Shown: in pieces, positions 16,895 through 28,287 of the stretch | Position numbering within the stretch: the first letter of the stretch is position 1 | Layout of the letters: the number at the start of each line of letters is the position of its first letter | Source of the DNA: Actinomycetales bacterium | Lineage (GTDB): Bacteria > Actinomycetota > Actinomycetes > Actinomycetales > Actinomycetaceae | Assembly (NCBI GenBank): GCA_015655375.1 | Contig: JAATFD010000019.1 | Location: 1 to 35,897 of the forward strand | Length of the DNA: 35,897 nucleotides | Reading direction: 5' to 3' | The notes under the pieces: generated by a model | Told to the model about the DNA's origin: nothing | What the model saw: the letters and a program-made list of their open reading frames with translations, nothing else | Database searches by the model: none | Position numbers and translations under genes: made by a program

Positions 16895-18163
16895 ATGACC
16901 GGACGAAAGTCGTGGCGGGTCACCCACCAGACCGCCTGGACAGTGCTCAAGGGAGTGGGGATCGGCCTCGGGATCGCGCAAGTGGGTGCCGTCGCCACCG
17001 TCTACGCCGTAGACCGCATGCGTGTTGCCCGGATCCCCGGAGGCCAGCACGGATTCCCTGCACTGCCACCAGCAGACACCGAGGTCCACGGCAATGTCGT
17101 GCGTTCCTACACCGAGGGCCACTCGTTGTATGCGGACATGCTCGAAGCAATCGAGGACGCCCACGACTACATCTTTTTTGAGACCTACATCTGGCGTGCC
17201 GACGTCACCGGACAACGCTTCAAGGACGCCCTGTACGAGGCGGCCGACCGCGGAGTCAAAGTGTTCGCCGTCTACGACGGGTTCGGTGTGCTCAATCAGG
17301 ATCCGCGCTTCAAGCACTTCCGGTTCCACCCGAACCTCAACGTCGTACGCATCCCCGAGGTGCGCTCCGGGCTGCTCACCCTCAACCTGCGCAAGACGGG
17401 GCGCGACCACCGAAAGATCCTCGTCGTGGACGGGCAGGCCGGGTTCGTCGGCGGGTTCAACATCGGTGACAGTTTCGGCGACGAATGGCGCGACACGCAC
17501 GTCCGCGTGTCCGGTCCCGCTGTATGGGAGCTCGAGAACGGGTTCACCGACTTCTGGAACCACTTCAGGCACCGTCGTCAGCCCTCGCTTCCCGACATGG
17601 GAGCCCGGCAGTGGAACGCGCAGGTCACCGCCGCATTCAATCTGCCTTCACGCCTGCTCTACCCGGTCCGAGGCCTCTACATCGACGCGATGGAACGCGC
17701 GACCACGCGGATTCTCATCACGACCGCTTACTTCATCCCCGACCAGGAAATCCTCCAAGGGTTGATCGCTGCGGCGAAACGCGGAGTACGCGTGCGTGTC
17801 CTGATCCCTGAATACTCCAACCACATCCTCGCCGACTGGGTGGCACGACCGTACTACGGTGACCTGCTGCGCAATGGCATCGAGATTTGGCTCTACCAGC
17901 ACGCCATGGTCCATTCCAAGACGATGACAGTCGATGGGGTCTGGTCGACCGTCGGAACGGCGAACATCGATCGTCTTTCCATGCAGGGCAACTATGAGGT
18001 CAACATGCAGTTCTTCTCAGAGTCCTTCGCGACCCGCATGGAGGAGATCTTCGCGAACGACCTGACGACCGCGCGCCAACTGACGATCGACGAATGGGAA
18101 GACCGAGGGCTCGCCACACGCATCGGCGAACATCTCCTCCACCCCCTTGAATTCATCGTCTGA
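16895..18163 (+). CDS. Phospholipase D-family protein, cardiolipin synthase-like
   Basis: This is a phosphatidyltransferase of the PLD superfamily, probably making cardiolipin or a related phospholipid at the membrane. It has 422 residues. One hydrophobic segment (about 18-38) anchors it, and two HKD motifs follow: His172-Lys174-Asp179 (DHRKILVVD) and His340-Lys342-Asp347 (VHSKTMTVD). Both are complete, each with the downstream GG.N/GT.N signature. The ATG at 16895 follows a GTG (16886) that would add three residues. It is monocistronic, divergent from gatC and convergent with ligA, whose end is 30 bp away. Substrate cannot be proved from sequence; another PLD-type enzyme is possible. Confidence 0.85.
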   Translation: MTGRKSWRVTHQTAWTVLKGVGIGLGIAQVGAVATVYAVDRMRVARIPGGQHGFPALPPADTEVHGNVVRSYTEGHSLYADMLEAIEDAHDYIFFETYIWRADVTGQRFKDALYEAADRGVKVFAVYDGFGVLNQDPRFKHFRFHPNLNVVRIPEVRSGLLTLNLRKTGRDHRKILVVDGQAGFVGGFNIGDSFGDEWRDTHVRVSGPAVWELENGFTDFWNHFRHRRQPSLPDMGARQWNAQVTAAFNLPSRLLYPVRGLYIDAMERATTRILITTAYFIPDQEILQGLIAAAKRGVRVRVLIPEYSNHILADWVARPYYGDLLRNGIEIWLYQHAMVHSKTMTVDGVWSTVGTANIDRLSMQGNYEVNMQFFSESFATRMEEIFANDLTTARQLTIDEWEDRGLATRIGEHLLHPLEFIV

Positions 18164-18193
18164 GGGCGCAGCACCGGCCGATCGCCCGTGTCA

Positions 18194-20779
<2,586 letters not shown>

Positions 20780-20847
20780 TCATGGATCGTCGATGATGGG
20801 TGGACGGAGGGACCGCCAAGAGGCCCCGTCAAACGTGGAGGTCACCG

Positions 20848-23800
20848 GTGACGACGACGGAGCTGGGCATCCCCGCGGAAGCAACGGAGGCCTCGACCGC
20901 GCTGCGCGCCCGCACCCATCTCGCCTGTGTCCGCGGCCCCGACCTCGGCACCGTCATCGCCTTGGACGCTCCGAGAACACTCGGCCGCGACGGTGAGCCC
21001 TCATTGTTCGCTGCCTCCGTGTCGAGGTCGCACGCTCGCGTGACACCGATTCCACTGGCGCGAGGAGGGACCCGGGGTGGACGACGTCAGGCGCGCGCCC
21101 CTGTCGCGCGCGTCGTCGATCTCGGCTCGTCCAACGGGACACGGATCCGACACCGGCGAGGCCGCACGCGGACTCTCTCCTCCGATGGGAGGCGTGGAGG
21201 GGGCGAGTGTGCCACGGGTGATGTTCTCGCCGTCGGCGACCTGCTCGACCTCGGCGAGGATCGCTTCGTCGTCCGGGCCCGTCCCGAGGAACTGATCTGG
21301 CCGGAGCCCCAGCGCCGAAGTCGGCATCTGCGCACGGCACTTCCCTACGTGTCGATGATCCTCCTGCCCGGCATGCTCGCCTGGCGACTCGTCGCGAGCG
21401 GAGGCACCGAGTGGAGGACGCCGCTGCTCATCGCGTTTCTCACGCTGGTCGTCGGGCTCGTTGTCCTGGCGGCGGCACGCGTCGTCGTCTCCCGACGCCG
21501 CTGGCGCGGGACCGATTCCGCCCATCTTACGTTGGTCCTCGCCTCACGCCGAGCGCGCGACCGCTTCGACGAGGGCGAGGACGCCGGGAGGCACCGGCCG
21601 GCTCCTGGGATGGCGGCACATCCACCCGGGGCACTGATGGTGTGGCCCGGCAGACCGGGTCCTCATGGATTGCTCATGCTCGAATCCGACACTTCGGGTC
21701 CGGCAGGCGCCCGGATCGTTGCCGGAATCACCGCGCTCAAGGGCACCCCGAGGTCCACGGATCGTCCCGTCTTCCGGATCGGGCTCATCGGCCCGCAGGC
21801 TCGGGAGACCGCACGGTGGATTGTCGCGCAGCTCGCCGCCCGCACTGAAGGCGTTGATCTCACCGACGAGGCTGGACGCCATCGGGTGCTCGGTGCCGGA
21901 GGAAGGCCGGTCCACTTCGCCACCGGATCGAGCTGCCCGGGATGCGCCGCGATGGGCGACACTGGGGCTGCAGGAGTACTTCACCTTGGCATTGCCCGCT
22001 CCTTCACGGAGCTCCCGACCTGGTGCGATCGAGTGTTGCGCACCGACGACGCCCCAGTCTCCTCCCGGTGGTGGGACCAGGTGACTCGACCGCCAGAAAC
22101 GGAACGGACGCGGGTCCTCCCGGAGCGGCTCCTCTTCGAGGACCGGGGATCGGTCGACGTCACCGGTGAGACTCACGCGGATGGCGGGGGCATGCCTGTC
22201 GTCCTTGGACACGACGCCGCGGGACCTGTGGTCGTGGACCTCCTCCGGGACGGCCCCCACGCGCTCGTCGCTGGCACCACGGGATCCGGCAAGTCCGAGG
22301 CGCTGACGACCTGGCTCCTCGCGCTATGCACCGACCTCGGTCCCGACCGGCTTCGGCTGGTCCTCATCGATTACAAGGGGGGAGCGACACTGGCACCTCT
22401 GTCGCGTCTTCCCCAGACCGAGGACGTCCTCACCGACCTGGACCCCTCACGCACCGAGCGCGCAATCCGGGGACTGAGCAGCCTGCTGCACACCCGGGAG
22501 CAAGACCTGGCCCGTCTCGGGTTGCCCGACCTCACACGATGGCAGAAGGCTCACGTCCGCGGCGATGCGCCTTCCCCGCCCCCGCGGGTCGTCATCGCCG
22601 TCGACGAGTTCCGCGTCCTCGCCGATCAACATCCACGCACCCTCGACTCTCTCGTGCGACTGTGCGCCCAGGGACGTTCATTGGGGTTCCACCTGATCCT
22701 GGCGACCCAGCGACCCTCCGGAGCGATCACCCCCGCCATGCGGGCGAACATCGAGCTGCGGCTCGCCCTGCGATGCGCCGGCGAGGCCGACTCCCTTGAT
22801 GTCATCGGCTCGCTCGATGCAGCCCGGCTGCCGAGAATCCCCGGACGTGCCGTGCTCCGCTACCGGGGCGCCCTGCAGATCGCCTGGGTCCACGACGTCG
22901 AGGCCGAGGTTTCCACCGCACGTGATCGGTGGAGAGACTCCCGTGCCGAGGCGGATGGCGCCATCGGCCATCACCACGACACCGCTCCCGCGCCTCTGTG
23001 GACGCCGGAACTGCCCGACCATCTCACGTGGGAGCGGGTCGATCGGATGTCGTCATCGCGTGTCATCGGGACGACGATCGGACTGGTCGACGGCATCGAC
23101 ATCGGCGTCCACCTTCCCCTGGTCTGGACGACCGGCAGCATCCGGATCGAGGGGCCTCTCCATGAAGGAGCGGAACTGGGGCGCGCTGCGCTAGCTGTCT
23201 CCGCCCGTCTCGCCGAGCGCGATCGACTCCCCCTACATGTCTGCTCGGACAACCTCAGCGTCCTCCTGTCCTCGTGCGCCACATGGATCCAGACCGAGGA
23301 CGCCGGAGCCTGCGCCCATCTCTTGGCCGGGCTGCCGGAACACGGACCGGCAGTCCTCTGCATCCAGGACGCACCGAACCTGATCGATGTGCTTGAGCTG
23401 GCCTTCGGCCCGGGACGAGGTCGTGCCGCCTGGGACGGGTTCCTTACTCGCGCGCCACGCAGGGGGATCCGCGTCGTCTCGGCCCACTCGCGACGCGTCG
23501 GCGGAGCATCGTCTTCCTCCTTCGCCGCACGACTCATCCGCGTCACCTCGGCCGAAGACGCGGTACGCGCAGGCCTGCGCGCGGATGTCCCACGAGGCGG
23601 ACCTCCCGGACGATTCATCGTGCTCGGCTCCGGCGTCTCGGCAGCCCGTCCACCCCGAACGGCAGACGCGGAGGATCTCGCACCGCTGACAGGAGACGGA
23701 TCCCGGCCATTGGTGGCCCAGATTCCGCTCGCGCTGCCCGACCGGATCACGATCCCGCGCGATCGGCCGACGTGGGCCGTCCGGGGACTCCCCGTCCTCG

Positions 23801-24267
23801 ACCGCGAAGTCCCACGTCCGGCCGGGCCCACGTCGGCCGAATTCTCCTGCGTCGGGGCCGCCTGCAGGATCGGCGACAGCCTTCGTCCGTGGTTCGTGCA
23901 CTCCGGACTGCGCTGGGTCATCGTCGCCCGGAACCCTGCACCTGCACTCGCCGCAGTGGAGCGGGCTCATCGTGAAGCCGGACTTGACCCGCCTCCGCTT
24001 CTCGGTCCCACTGCCCGGGCCACATCTAGACCGACCCGGACAAGTGAACCGGGAATTGTTCTGGTGGATCCCCGGCAATGCGCCCTCGCCATGGACGAAC
24101 CCAGCGATGTCCTCCTCGCCCTGGATCCCGACGAGGCCACGGTGCGCGTCCTTGCCGACTGTGCCCGCCAAGTCTCACCCGCACTGCGGGCCGAGCGGTG
24201 GACGCGCTCGACCGGGGTCGCCCTGATCGGTGGAACGCTCTCGCGCATGGCTCTTGTCATCGAGTGA
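20848..24267 (+). CDS. FHA-domain FtsK/SpoIIIE ATPase, EccC/EssC-like
   Basis: This 1139-residue membrane ATPase resembles the motor of type VII secretion. An FHA domain (about 25-145) keeps its phosphothreonine-binding residues (LGRDGE, SRSH, SSNGT). Two membrane spans follow (about 163-188 and 192-214). The FtsK/SpoIIIE domain has Walker A GTTGSGKSE (476-484), IDYKGGATL and Walker B VVIAVDEF (about 581-588). A second, later ATPase-like region (SIRIEGPLHEGAELGR) has lost its GKS motif, as the later domains of EccC often do. GTG 20848 has GGAGGT 5 nt upstream. No WXG100 substrate or other secretion components lie nearby. It precedes whiB1 by 199 bp. The role is unproven; secretion or DNA/cell-wall-linked translocation are options. 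Confidence 0.85.
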   Translation: MTTTELGIPAEATEASTALRARTHLACVRGPDLGTVIALDAPRTLGRDGEPSLFAASVSRSHARVTPIPLARGGTRGGRRQARAPVARVVDLGSSNGTRIRHRRGRTRTLSSDGRRGGGECATGDVLAVGDLLDLGEDRFVVRARPEELIWPEPQRRSRHLRTALPYVSMILLPGMLAWRLVASGGTEWRTPLLIAFLTLVVGLVVLAAARVVVSRRRWRGTDSAHLTLVLASRRARDRFDEGEDAGRHRPAPGMAAHPPGALMVWPGRPGPHGLLMLESDTSGPAGARIVAGITALKGTPRSTDRPVFRIGLIGPQARETARWIVAQLAARTEGVDLTDEAGRHRVLGAGGRPVHFATGSSCPGCAAMGDTGAAGVLHLGIARSFTELPTWCDRVLRTDDAPVSSRWWDQVTRPPETERTRVLPERLLFEDRGSVDVTGETHADGGGMPVVLGHDAAGPVVVDLLRDGPHALVAGTTGSGKSEALTTWLLALCTDLGPDRLRLVLIDYKGGATLAPLSRLPQTEDVLTDLDPSRTERAIRGLSSLLHTREQDLARLGLPDLTRWQKAHVRGDAPSPPPRVVIAVDEFRVLADQHPRTLDSLVRLCAQGRSLGFHLILATQRPSGAITPAMRANIELRLALRCAGEADSLDVIGSLDAARLPRIPGRAVLRYRGALQIAWVHDVEAEVSTARDRWRDSRAEADGAIGHHHDTAPAPLWTPELPDHLTWERVDRMSSSRVIGTTIGLVDGIDIGVHLPLVWTTGSIRIEGPLHEGAELGRAALAVSARLAERDRLPLHVCSDNLSVLLSSCATWIQTEDAGACAHLLAGLPEHGPAVLCIQDAPNLIDVLELAFGPGRGRAAWDGFLTRAPRRGIRVVSAHSRRVGGASSSSFAARLIRVTSAEDAVRAGLRADVPRGGPPGRFIVLGSGVSAARPPRTADAEDLAPLTGDGSRPLVAQIPLALPDRITIPRDRPTWAVRGLPVLDREVPRPAGPTSAEFSCVGAACRIGDSLRPWFVHSGLRWVIVARNPAPALAAVERAHREAGLDPPPLLGPTARATSRPTRTSEPGIVLVDPRQCALAMDEPSDVLLALDPDEATVRVLADCARQVSPALRAERWTRSTGVALIGGTLSRMALVIE

Positions 24268-24313
24268 AAAACAGCTCAAGGCGAGAGAGGACTCGGAGTC
24301 TGCGGATACACAA

Positions 24314-24329
24314 CGTGACGTTTTCCACA
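24314..24329. promoter_or_regulatory. CRP-like site upstream of whiB1
   Basis: CGTGA-N6-CCACA differs from the CRP consensus TGTGA-N6-TCACA by one base in each half. It lies 138 bp before the whiB1 start, in the 199-bp gap after the FHA-FtsK gene. In Mycobacterium tuberculosis whiB1 is controlled by CRP. Here the link is suggested by similarity only. Confidence 0.35.
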
Positions 24330-24389
24330 CACATCCCGGCATTGCTTCAGCCCCGGAGGTCTTGCCGCCTTCGCGACGATGTCCGAAAC

Positions 24390-24395
24390 TTGACT
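24390..24395 (+). promoter_or_regulatory. Candidate -35 box of whiB1
   Basis: TTGACT is a good -35 match 72 nt before the whiB1 ATG. The -10 region 18-19 nt later (GTACGC/TACGCG) fits poorly, so the promoter is tentative. Confidence 0.35.
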
Positions 24396-24466
24396 CTGTT
24401 GTTGTCCTGTCACGTACGCGTTGGGTGTCGTTCAGACGCCGGATGCCACCGAATGGAGTCTTGGAT

Positions 24467-24715
24467 ATGGATTGGCGGAGCCAGGCGGCCTGTCTGAGCG
24501 TGGACCCTGAGTTGTTCTTCCCGATCGGGAACACTGGGCCGGCCATTGCCCAGACCTCTCAGGCGAAGTCAGTCTGCGACGCCTGCACGGTCCAGACCAC
24601 GTGCCTGCAATGGGCAGTCTCCAACAACCAGGACTCCGGTGTCTGGGGCGGAATGAGCGAAGAGGAACGACGCTCCTACAAACGTCGTATGGCTCGCGCC
24701 CGCCGCGCTTCCTGA
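24467..24715 (+). CDS. whiB1: WhiB1-type iron-sulfur regulator
   Basis: This small [4Fe-4S] regulator binds sigma factor and DNA and responds to nitric oxide. All features of the family are in its 82 residues: cluster ligands Cys9, Cys37, Cys40 and Cys46, the turn GVWGG (58-62) and a basic C-terminus (RRSYKRRMARARR). The opening MDWR, DPELFFP and the end GVWGGMSEEERR match WhiB1 of mycobacteria more closely than other WhiB classes. ATG 24467 has GGAG 8 nt upstream. It converges on a PdtaS-type kinase gene, the same gene pair as Rv3219-Rv3220c. Confidence 0.93.
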   Translation: MDWRSQAACLSVDPELFFPIGNTGPAIAQTSQAKSVCDACTVQTTCLQWAVSNNQDSGVWGGMSEEERRSYKRRMARARRAS

Positions 24716-24746
24716 CGACCACCAACTGATCGCGTTCCCCCCGCGG

Positions 24747-24759
24747 CCTCGTCGCGAGG
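24747..24759. terminator. Small hairpin between whiB1 and pdtaS
   Basis: CCTCG-tcg-CGAGG forms a 5-bp stem in the 66-bp gap between the convergent ends of the two genes. It is weak and lacks a T tract, so its role as a shared terminator is a position-based guess. Confidence 0.25.
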
Positions 24760-24781
24760 GACTCTCATCCTCACGCACGTC

Positions 24782-26236
24782 TCACTCAATGTGCATGCGC
24801 AGGGTAACGACAGTCCCCCCGGCCTCACCGGGTGCCCAGTCGATCGCCCCGTTGAGTTCGCCCCGCACCATCTGGTGGACGATCTGCGTTCCCAGTCCAC
24901 TCATCGGCGTCCCCGGGACGAATCCGACCCCGTTGTCAACGACCTGGACCTCCAACGCATGATCGTCACGGTGAGCGTCGATGCGCACCATTCCGTCGCG
25001 CCCCGCCAGCCCGTGCTCGACCGAGTTGGCCACCAACTCATTGAGAACAGTGGCCAGCGCCTGTGCCTGATCCGCACCCAGGGTGCCGAAACTCCCGGTC
25101 GTGACGACCTCCACGGAGTGATCCGTCGAGGCCACAGCCCCCGACATCCTCAGGACGGAACGTGCGACCTCGTCGAAGTCGACTTCCTCGTCGACGTTCT
25201 GGGACAGGGCCTCATGGACCGTCGCAATCGACTGGACGCGGCGCTCCGCCTCGGCCAGCGCGCCCTTGACCTCCTCGGAGCCTGAACGCCGGGCCTGCAG
25301 GCGTAGCAGTGCTGAGACAGTCTGAAGGTTGTTCTTAACCCGGTGGTGGATCTCGCGGATCGTCGCGTCCTTCGTCATCAGTTCCTGCTCGCGGCGACGG
25401 ACCTCGGACACATCGCGCGTCAGGATGATCGCGCCCAGCCTGGTCCGTCCCTCGTGGAGGGGAAGGGCCCGCATCGTCACCGTCGAGGCATGGGCGGCAA
25501 TCTCCACGCGCCAGGACGCCCGACCCATGACGACGACCGCCAGGGTCTCCTCGATCATCGCCTCGTCGGCGACGACGTCGGTGATGTCTTCGGCCAGAAT
25601 CCGTCCGATCACGGAATGACGGATCCCCAGTCTCCTCAGGCAGGACACGGCGTTGGGGGTCGCCTGCCTGACGACACCCTCGTCGTTGAGGAGGATCACG
25701 CCGTCGAGCACCCGCGGGACGCCGTGGGCGGTGACGGTCGGTGTCGAGTCGTAAGGGTATTCCCCCCGCGTGATCATCTCACATAGGACATCGGCCGCCG
25801 CCACAGTCCACCCCTCAAAACCGATCGAGGGCCGCGGCGCCGAGAGGTTCGATTCCCGCGTCATTACAGCGACGACCCGGCCAGCATGGAAGACGGGGAC
25901 GCAGATCTCAGTCATCGAATAGGTCCCCGCCCAGCGTGCCGCCGCCGGACGCACGACCCGGCCCGTCGACATCGCGCGCCGCAGCTCCGCCTCCCGAGCC
26001 GCCGGCAGGTACAGACCGATGATGTCGTCGAGATGGACCGTCGAGGACGTCGCCGGCCGGCAGTGGGCAACCGCGATGAAACGACCGTCCTCCGTCGGGA
26101 GCCACAGCACCAGATCGGCCGCTGCCAAATCGGCCAGAACCTGCCAATCGGAGAGCAACAGGTGGAGCCAATCGATGTCGGTGTCAGACAATGGCGTGGA
26201 AGAAGCTTCCTCCGCCAGTTGCGTCAGGCTGCGCAT
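24782..26236 (-). CDS. pdtaS: PdtaS-type sensor histidine kinase
   Basis: This soluble sensor kinase passes phosphate to an ANTAR-type RNA-binding regulator (PdtaR) that affects transcription termination. The 484-residue protein has an N-terminal GAF domain (about 20-155), a PAS domain (about 170-280), the HisKA_2 motif HHRVKNNLQTV (His297-His298; phosphoacceptor among them) and an HATPase domain (NELVANSVEHG, DNGVGF, GLGTQIV). There are no membrane spans. ATG 26236 has no ribosome binding site but sits 6 nt after TACAGT, which suggests a leaderless message. A PdtaR gene is not in the window. It diverges from the DUF2505 gene. Confidence 0.92.
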   Translation of the reverse strand: MRSLTQLAEEASSTPLSDTDIDWLHLLLSDWQVLADLAAADLVLWLPTEDGRFIAVAHCRPATSSTVHLDDIIGLYLPAAREAELRRAMSTGRVVRPAAARWAGTYSMTEICVPVFHAGRVVAVMTRESNLSAPRPSIGFEGWTVAAADVLCEMITRGEYPYDSTPTVTAHGVPRVLDGVILLNDEGVVRQATPNAVSCLRRLGIRHSVIGRILAEDITDVVADEAMIEETLAVVVMGRASWRVEIAAHASTVTMRALPLHEGRTRLGAIILTRDVSEVRRREQELMTKDATIREIHHRVKNNLQTVSALLRLQARRSGSEEVKGALAEAERRVQSIATVHEALSQNVDEEVDFDEVARSVLRMSGAVASTDHSVEVVTTGSFGTLGADQAQALATVLNELVANSVEHGLAGRDGMVRIDAHRDDHALEVQVVDNGVGFVPGTPMSGLGTQIVHQMVRGELNGAIDWAPGEAGGTVVTLRMHIE

Positions 26237-26242
26237 GACACC

Positions 26243-26248
26243 ACTGTA
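26243..26248 (-). promoter_or_regulatory. -10 box for leaderless pdtaS transcript
   Basis: TACAGT lies 6 nt before the pdtaS ATG with no ribosome binding site between. The -35 region is not clear. Confidence 0.5.
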
Positions 26249-26310
26249 GTGCGGGGGCACCCTGTCCCATCCGGGCCGATCCGGCCCCACCCATGCCCGA
26301 GGAGGCAACC

Positions 26311-26808
26311 GTGCACATCGCGGATTCGTTCGACTATCCGGCCGCATTGCAACGGATCAGCGCCATGTACGCCGATCCCGACTACACCCGGGCTCGACTC
26401 GACCAGCGCGGCATCCTCTCGCCCACTGTTCAGGTCACCGACGACGGTGGCACCACGACCATCACGGCGAGCGCCGGCGTCGACGTCTCTCTCCTTCCGA
26501 ACGCCGCTCGGCGCTTCGTGCGTCCGGGCCTCACTCTTCACCTGGTCGAGAAGTGGTCCCCCGTCGAGGGTGGGACCCGACGCGGAACGACCGAGCTGAC
26601 GGTGTCCGGCGCCCCAGTCAAGGCACGAGTCGTTTCAGTGCTCACCGACGCGGGCGAGTCGACGACGCGACGTCTCGAGGGCGATTTCTCCGTCTCCGTT
26701 CCCCTGGTCGGGCGCAGCATCGAGCAGAAGGCCGCTGGACACGTCACCCAGCTGTTCACCGTCGAGCAGCAAGCCGCACAGAAATGGCTCGCCTCTCACT
26801 CACAGTGA
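26311..26808 (+). CDS. DUF2505 family protein
   Basis: This protein of unknown function has 165 residues and the layout of the DUF2505 family of actinobacteria. It opens with a short helix (SFDYPAALQRISAMYADPDY), then alternating strands and a C-terminal helix ending VEQQAAQKWLA, as in START/SRPBCC-like lipid-binding folds. I saw no signal peptide or catalytic motif. GTG 26311 has GAGGAGG 5 nt upstream; an ATG at 26293 would add six residues but lacks a ribosome binding site. It is divergent from pdtaS and 84 bp before an OsmC-family gene. Confidence 0.8.
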   Translation: MHIADSFDYPAALQRISAMYADPDYTRARLDQRGILSPTVQVTDDGGTTTITASAGVDVSLLPNAARRFVRPGLTLHLVEKWSPVEGGTRRGTTELTVSGAPVKARVVSVLTDAGESTTRRLEGDFSVSVPLVGRSIEQKAAGHVTQLFTVEQQAAQKWLASHSQ

Positions 26809-26892
26809 GGATGCCCGGCCTCCGCCGAGAGCGAACCCAGAAGAGGCGTCTTCCTCCTGCACATCGGTGTCGACGCGGAGGACAATGACCCC

Positions 26893-27363
26893 ATGAACAT
26901 CACCCCGAAAGACACCTCGCCCGCCTCCGAGGACGGGCCCGCACCCGCCCTCTTCCTCGAGCGCCAAGGGACCCGCCAGTATGTCGCCCGAAATGCGCGC
27001 GGCGCCGAGGTCCTCCTGGGAGACGGCCCCGGCCGTTTCTCCCCCGGGGACCTTCTCAAGATCGCCTTGGCCGGATGCAACGCGATGTCCTCCGACCGGC
27101 GTCTGATCACCGCGCTCGGCGAGGACTTTGCACAGGTCATCGGGGTTTCGGGCGCCTATGACGAGGCGGCGGATCGCTTCGATTCCTTCCAGGTCGAGCT
27201 CGTTCAGGACCTCTCGGGGTTGGCCGAGGAGGAGCGGGCTGCCCTCGAGCATCGGGCTGAGAGTGCAATTGAGCGCAATTGCACGATCGGACACACTCTC
27301 ACGCGAGGTGTCACCTACACCCACACGTTCACCTCCGAGGCCGCGGAGACGCCCGAGGCATGA
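26893..27363 (+). CDS. OsmC/Ohr-family protein
   Basis: This is a small cytoplasmic thiol-dependent peroxidase-type protein of the OsmC family, 156 residues. The two conserved cysteines are present: Cys62 in LAGCNAMSS and Cys130 in ERNCTIGHTL. Strands around TRQYVARNARGAEVLLGD match the family's N-terminal sheet. The ATG at 26893 has GGAGG 11 nt upstream, which is rather far. Its stop overlaps the start of the EcsC-like gene (ATGA), so the two are coupled. Whether the substrate is an organic hydroperoxide is not known. Confidence 0.85.
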   Translation: MNITPKDTSPASEDGPAPALFLERQGTRQYVARNARGAEVLLGDGPGRFSPGDLLKIALAGCNAMSSDRRLITALGEDFAQVIGVSGAYDEAADRFDSFQVELVQDLSGLAEEERAALEHRAESAIERNCTIGHTLTRGVTYTHTFTSEAAETPEA

Positions 27364-28199
27364 TGGCGCCCCGCCTCCCGCGTCCCTCCCGCCGTGCTCG
27401 CCCTCATTCCGATCCGGATGTGGCGACGACGATGAACCCGTCGAGGACGGCATCACTCAAACGGATCGGTACCGACTGGTTCCAGCGTGCCATCGAGGTC
27501 CCTCACGACCTGAGTCTCCGCTCGGCCACACGCCTGCGCGAGGAGAACCCGTCAGCCTCGCCGACCGACCTCATTGAGATCGCGACTCGACGGTTCGTCC
27601 GCCGCTCCAGCCTCGAGTCAGCAGCCGTGGGCGCTGCTGCGGCGGTGCCGGGAGCGGGCACCGCCGTGGGGGCAACCGCCTCAGTCGCCCAGCTTGCGGC
27701 CTTCGTCTCCGAGGCCGCCCACTACACGATGGTCGTCGCTCACCTGTCGGGCATCGATCTGCGAGATCCCTCCAAACGGACCGCCCTGGTACTCTCCGCC
27801 CTCACCGGTCGTGAAGGCGCCGAAGCGATCACCTCGGGGCTCGGGATCCAGACGCTCGCCTGGTTCAGGAGCTCCTTCGTCAACATCCGCACCACTTCGG
27901 CTCTGCAGTTCAATTCCCTGATGACGCACTGGCTGCGTGCTCGGATCGTCTCCAAGGCCACGTCGGGGACCCTCGCACGGTTGCTTCCCTTCGGTGCTGG
28001 AGCGGTCATCGGAGCCGGGCTCGGGCGTTCCATGGCACGCTCTGTGGTCGAGGGCGTACGACTGGCCTTGGGTGATCCGCCATTGTGCTTCCCTCCGGAA
28101 GCCCTCGTCATTGACGTCATCGCCGAGGACGCACCGCCCACCACAAGGGAGATCCCCTTCGGGGCACTCTCCCTGCCAAGCCCAGACGACCGGGCCTGA
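27360..28199 (+). CDS. EcsC-like protein
   Basis: This 279-residue protein looks like the EcsC family. It has a basic N-terminus, then a small-residue-rich amphipathic or membrane segment ([19 protein letters not shown], about 80-100), an Ala-rich helix with a Tyr ([16 protein letters not shown]), and a second Gly-rich hydrophobic stretch ([15 protein letters not shown]) before a polar tail. The function of EcsC proteins is poorly known. ATG 27360 overlaps the OsmC stop by 4 nt. No thiol or metal motif is visible, so a link to the OsmC protein's job is speculative. Confidence 0.65.
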   Translation: MMAPRLPRPSRRARPHSDPDVATTMNPSRTASLKRIGTDWFQRAIEVPHDLSLRSATRLREENPSASPTDLIEIATRRFVRRSSLESAAVGAAAAVPGAGTAVGATASVAQLAAFVSEAAHYTMVVAHLSGIDLRDPSKRTALVLSALTGREGAEAITSGLGIQTLAWFRSSFVNIRTTSALQFNSLMTHWLRARIVSKATSGTLARLLPFGAGAVIGAGLGRSMARSVVEGVRLALGDPPLCFPPEALVIDVIAEDAPPTTREIPFGALSLPSPDDRA

Positions 28200-28244
28200 G
28201 ACACCCACCACCACGCACGATCCACGCGTTGTTGGCACACTGGA

Positions 28245-28271
28245 CGGGCGGGTCCACCTCAGACCCGCCCG
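28245..28271 (+). promoter_or_regulatory. Hairpin 10-bp stem just before thyA
   Basis: CGGGCGGGTC pairs perfectly with GACCCGCCCG around a 7-nt loop and ends 16 nt before the thyA ATG, right at the ribosome binding site GGAAAGGA. It could be the terminator of the EcsC-like gene or a leader element of thyA-dfrA. There is no T run after it. Confidence 0.5.
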
Positions 28272-28287
28272 GTGGAAAGGACACGGA

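Noticed and set aside
25846-25859. GGTTCGATTCCCGC, resembling a tRNA T-arm
   Set aside because: It lies inside the pdtaS coding frame, in the GAF domain, and there are no matching acceptor, D or anticodon stems around it.
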